This document shows positions 32,028-32,102 of a DNA stretch of 32,102 nucleotides, one piece after another. The stretch is from contig JAFRZM010000015.1 in assembly GCA_017442585.1 (NCBI GenBank), forward strand, positions 1 to 32,102, read 5' to 3'. The notes under the pieces were generated by a model. The model had not been told where the DNA came from, did no database searches, and worked only from the letters and a program-made list of their open reading frames with translations. Positions within the stretch are counted from its first letter, which is position 1; the number at the start of each line of letters is the position of its first letter. Position numbers and translations under genes: made by a program. Source of the stretch: Lachnospiraceae bacterium. GTDB lineage: Bacteria > Bacillota > Clostridia > Lachnospirales > Lachnospiraceae.

Positions 32028-32102
32028 CTATTTTAAGATGCTGTGGATTGGTGTTTTCCCCCTACCACTAGATGGTTTAAACGAGGCTCCAACCACAGTC
32101 TC
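32028..32102 (-). other. Structured right edge, possibly the 3' end of a tnpB/omega-RNA element
   Basis: CTGTGGTTGG (32098-32089) pairs with CCAATCCACAG (32051-32041) with one bulged base. Inside lie a small hairpin ACCA-N5-TGGT (32076-32064), a GTTTAAAC palindrome (32075-32082) and a G5 run. Two minus-strand frames are open from the window edge: one ends in IHSILK at 32028, the other at 32033. A compact folded RNA overlapping the end of a reading frame is the pattern of IS200/IS605 tnpB 3' ends, but the gene itself would lie outside the window, so this stays a suggestion. Confidence 0.35.

Overview
The window looks like a chromosomal segment from a motile, butyrate-forming Firmicute of the Lachnospiraceae (Butyrivibrio/Pseudobutyrivibrio-like). 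The basis is a ptb-buk pair, A/G-rich Shine-Dalgarno sites, several protein types I associate with that family, and two sigma28-like promoters. This is inference from content; no database was searched. Every gene I accept is on the minus strand, so transcription runs from high to low coordinates. No rRNA, tRNA or CRISPR array was seen.

Right part (32102 to 25247): structured DNA at the edge, possibly the 3' end of an IS200/IS605-type tnpB/omega-RNA; a helical cytoplasmic protein behind a sigma28-like promoter; a GNAT acetyltransferase-nitrilase pair preceded by a leader RNA that folds like a riboswitch; an XRE regulator followed by an ABC exporter whose ribosome binding site is buried in a long hairpin; and an amidohydrolase.

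Centre (25085 to 18190): an AT-richer restriction-modification island read as one tightly overlapping operon. Its order is small HTH controller, C5 methyltransferase M1, DUF3883-type PD-(D/E)XK endonuclease, C5 methyltransferase M2, C5 methyltransferase M3 (GTG start), a nucleotidyltransferase-like protein, and a DUF262 protein. A terminator stands outside each end. A decayed coding fragment lies just after the last gene, suggesting the island replaced the front of an older gene.

Left of the island (18149 to 13555): a MalT/LuxR-type STAND regulator split by one in-frame amber codon, an 87-residue partner, a PrsW-type membrane protease and a LURP-one-related protein. The regulator and prsW promoters carry the same 16-bp dyad (GTANCC-N4-GGNTAC) abutting the -35 box with identical geometry, which suggests a small local regulon.

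Far left (13412 to 1): a coiled-coil protein and an AI-2E-family permease; then an apparent operon of a TPR/P-loop protein, ptb, buk, a frameshifted SAM methyltransferase and an exported protein ending in a C39-like domain; then the first 918 residues of a large helical protein, possibly motility-related, behind a second sigma28-like promoter.

The most unusual items are the leader RNA at 31075-31212, the shared dyad promoters, the three-methyltransferase island with its NTase/DUF262 tail, and the hairpin in front of the ABC gene.
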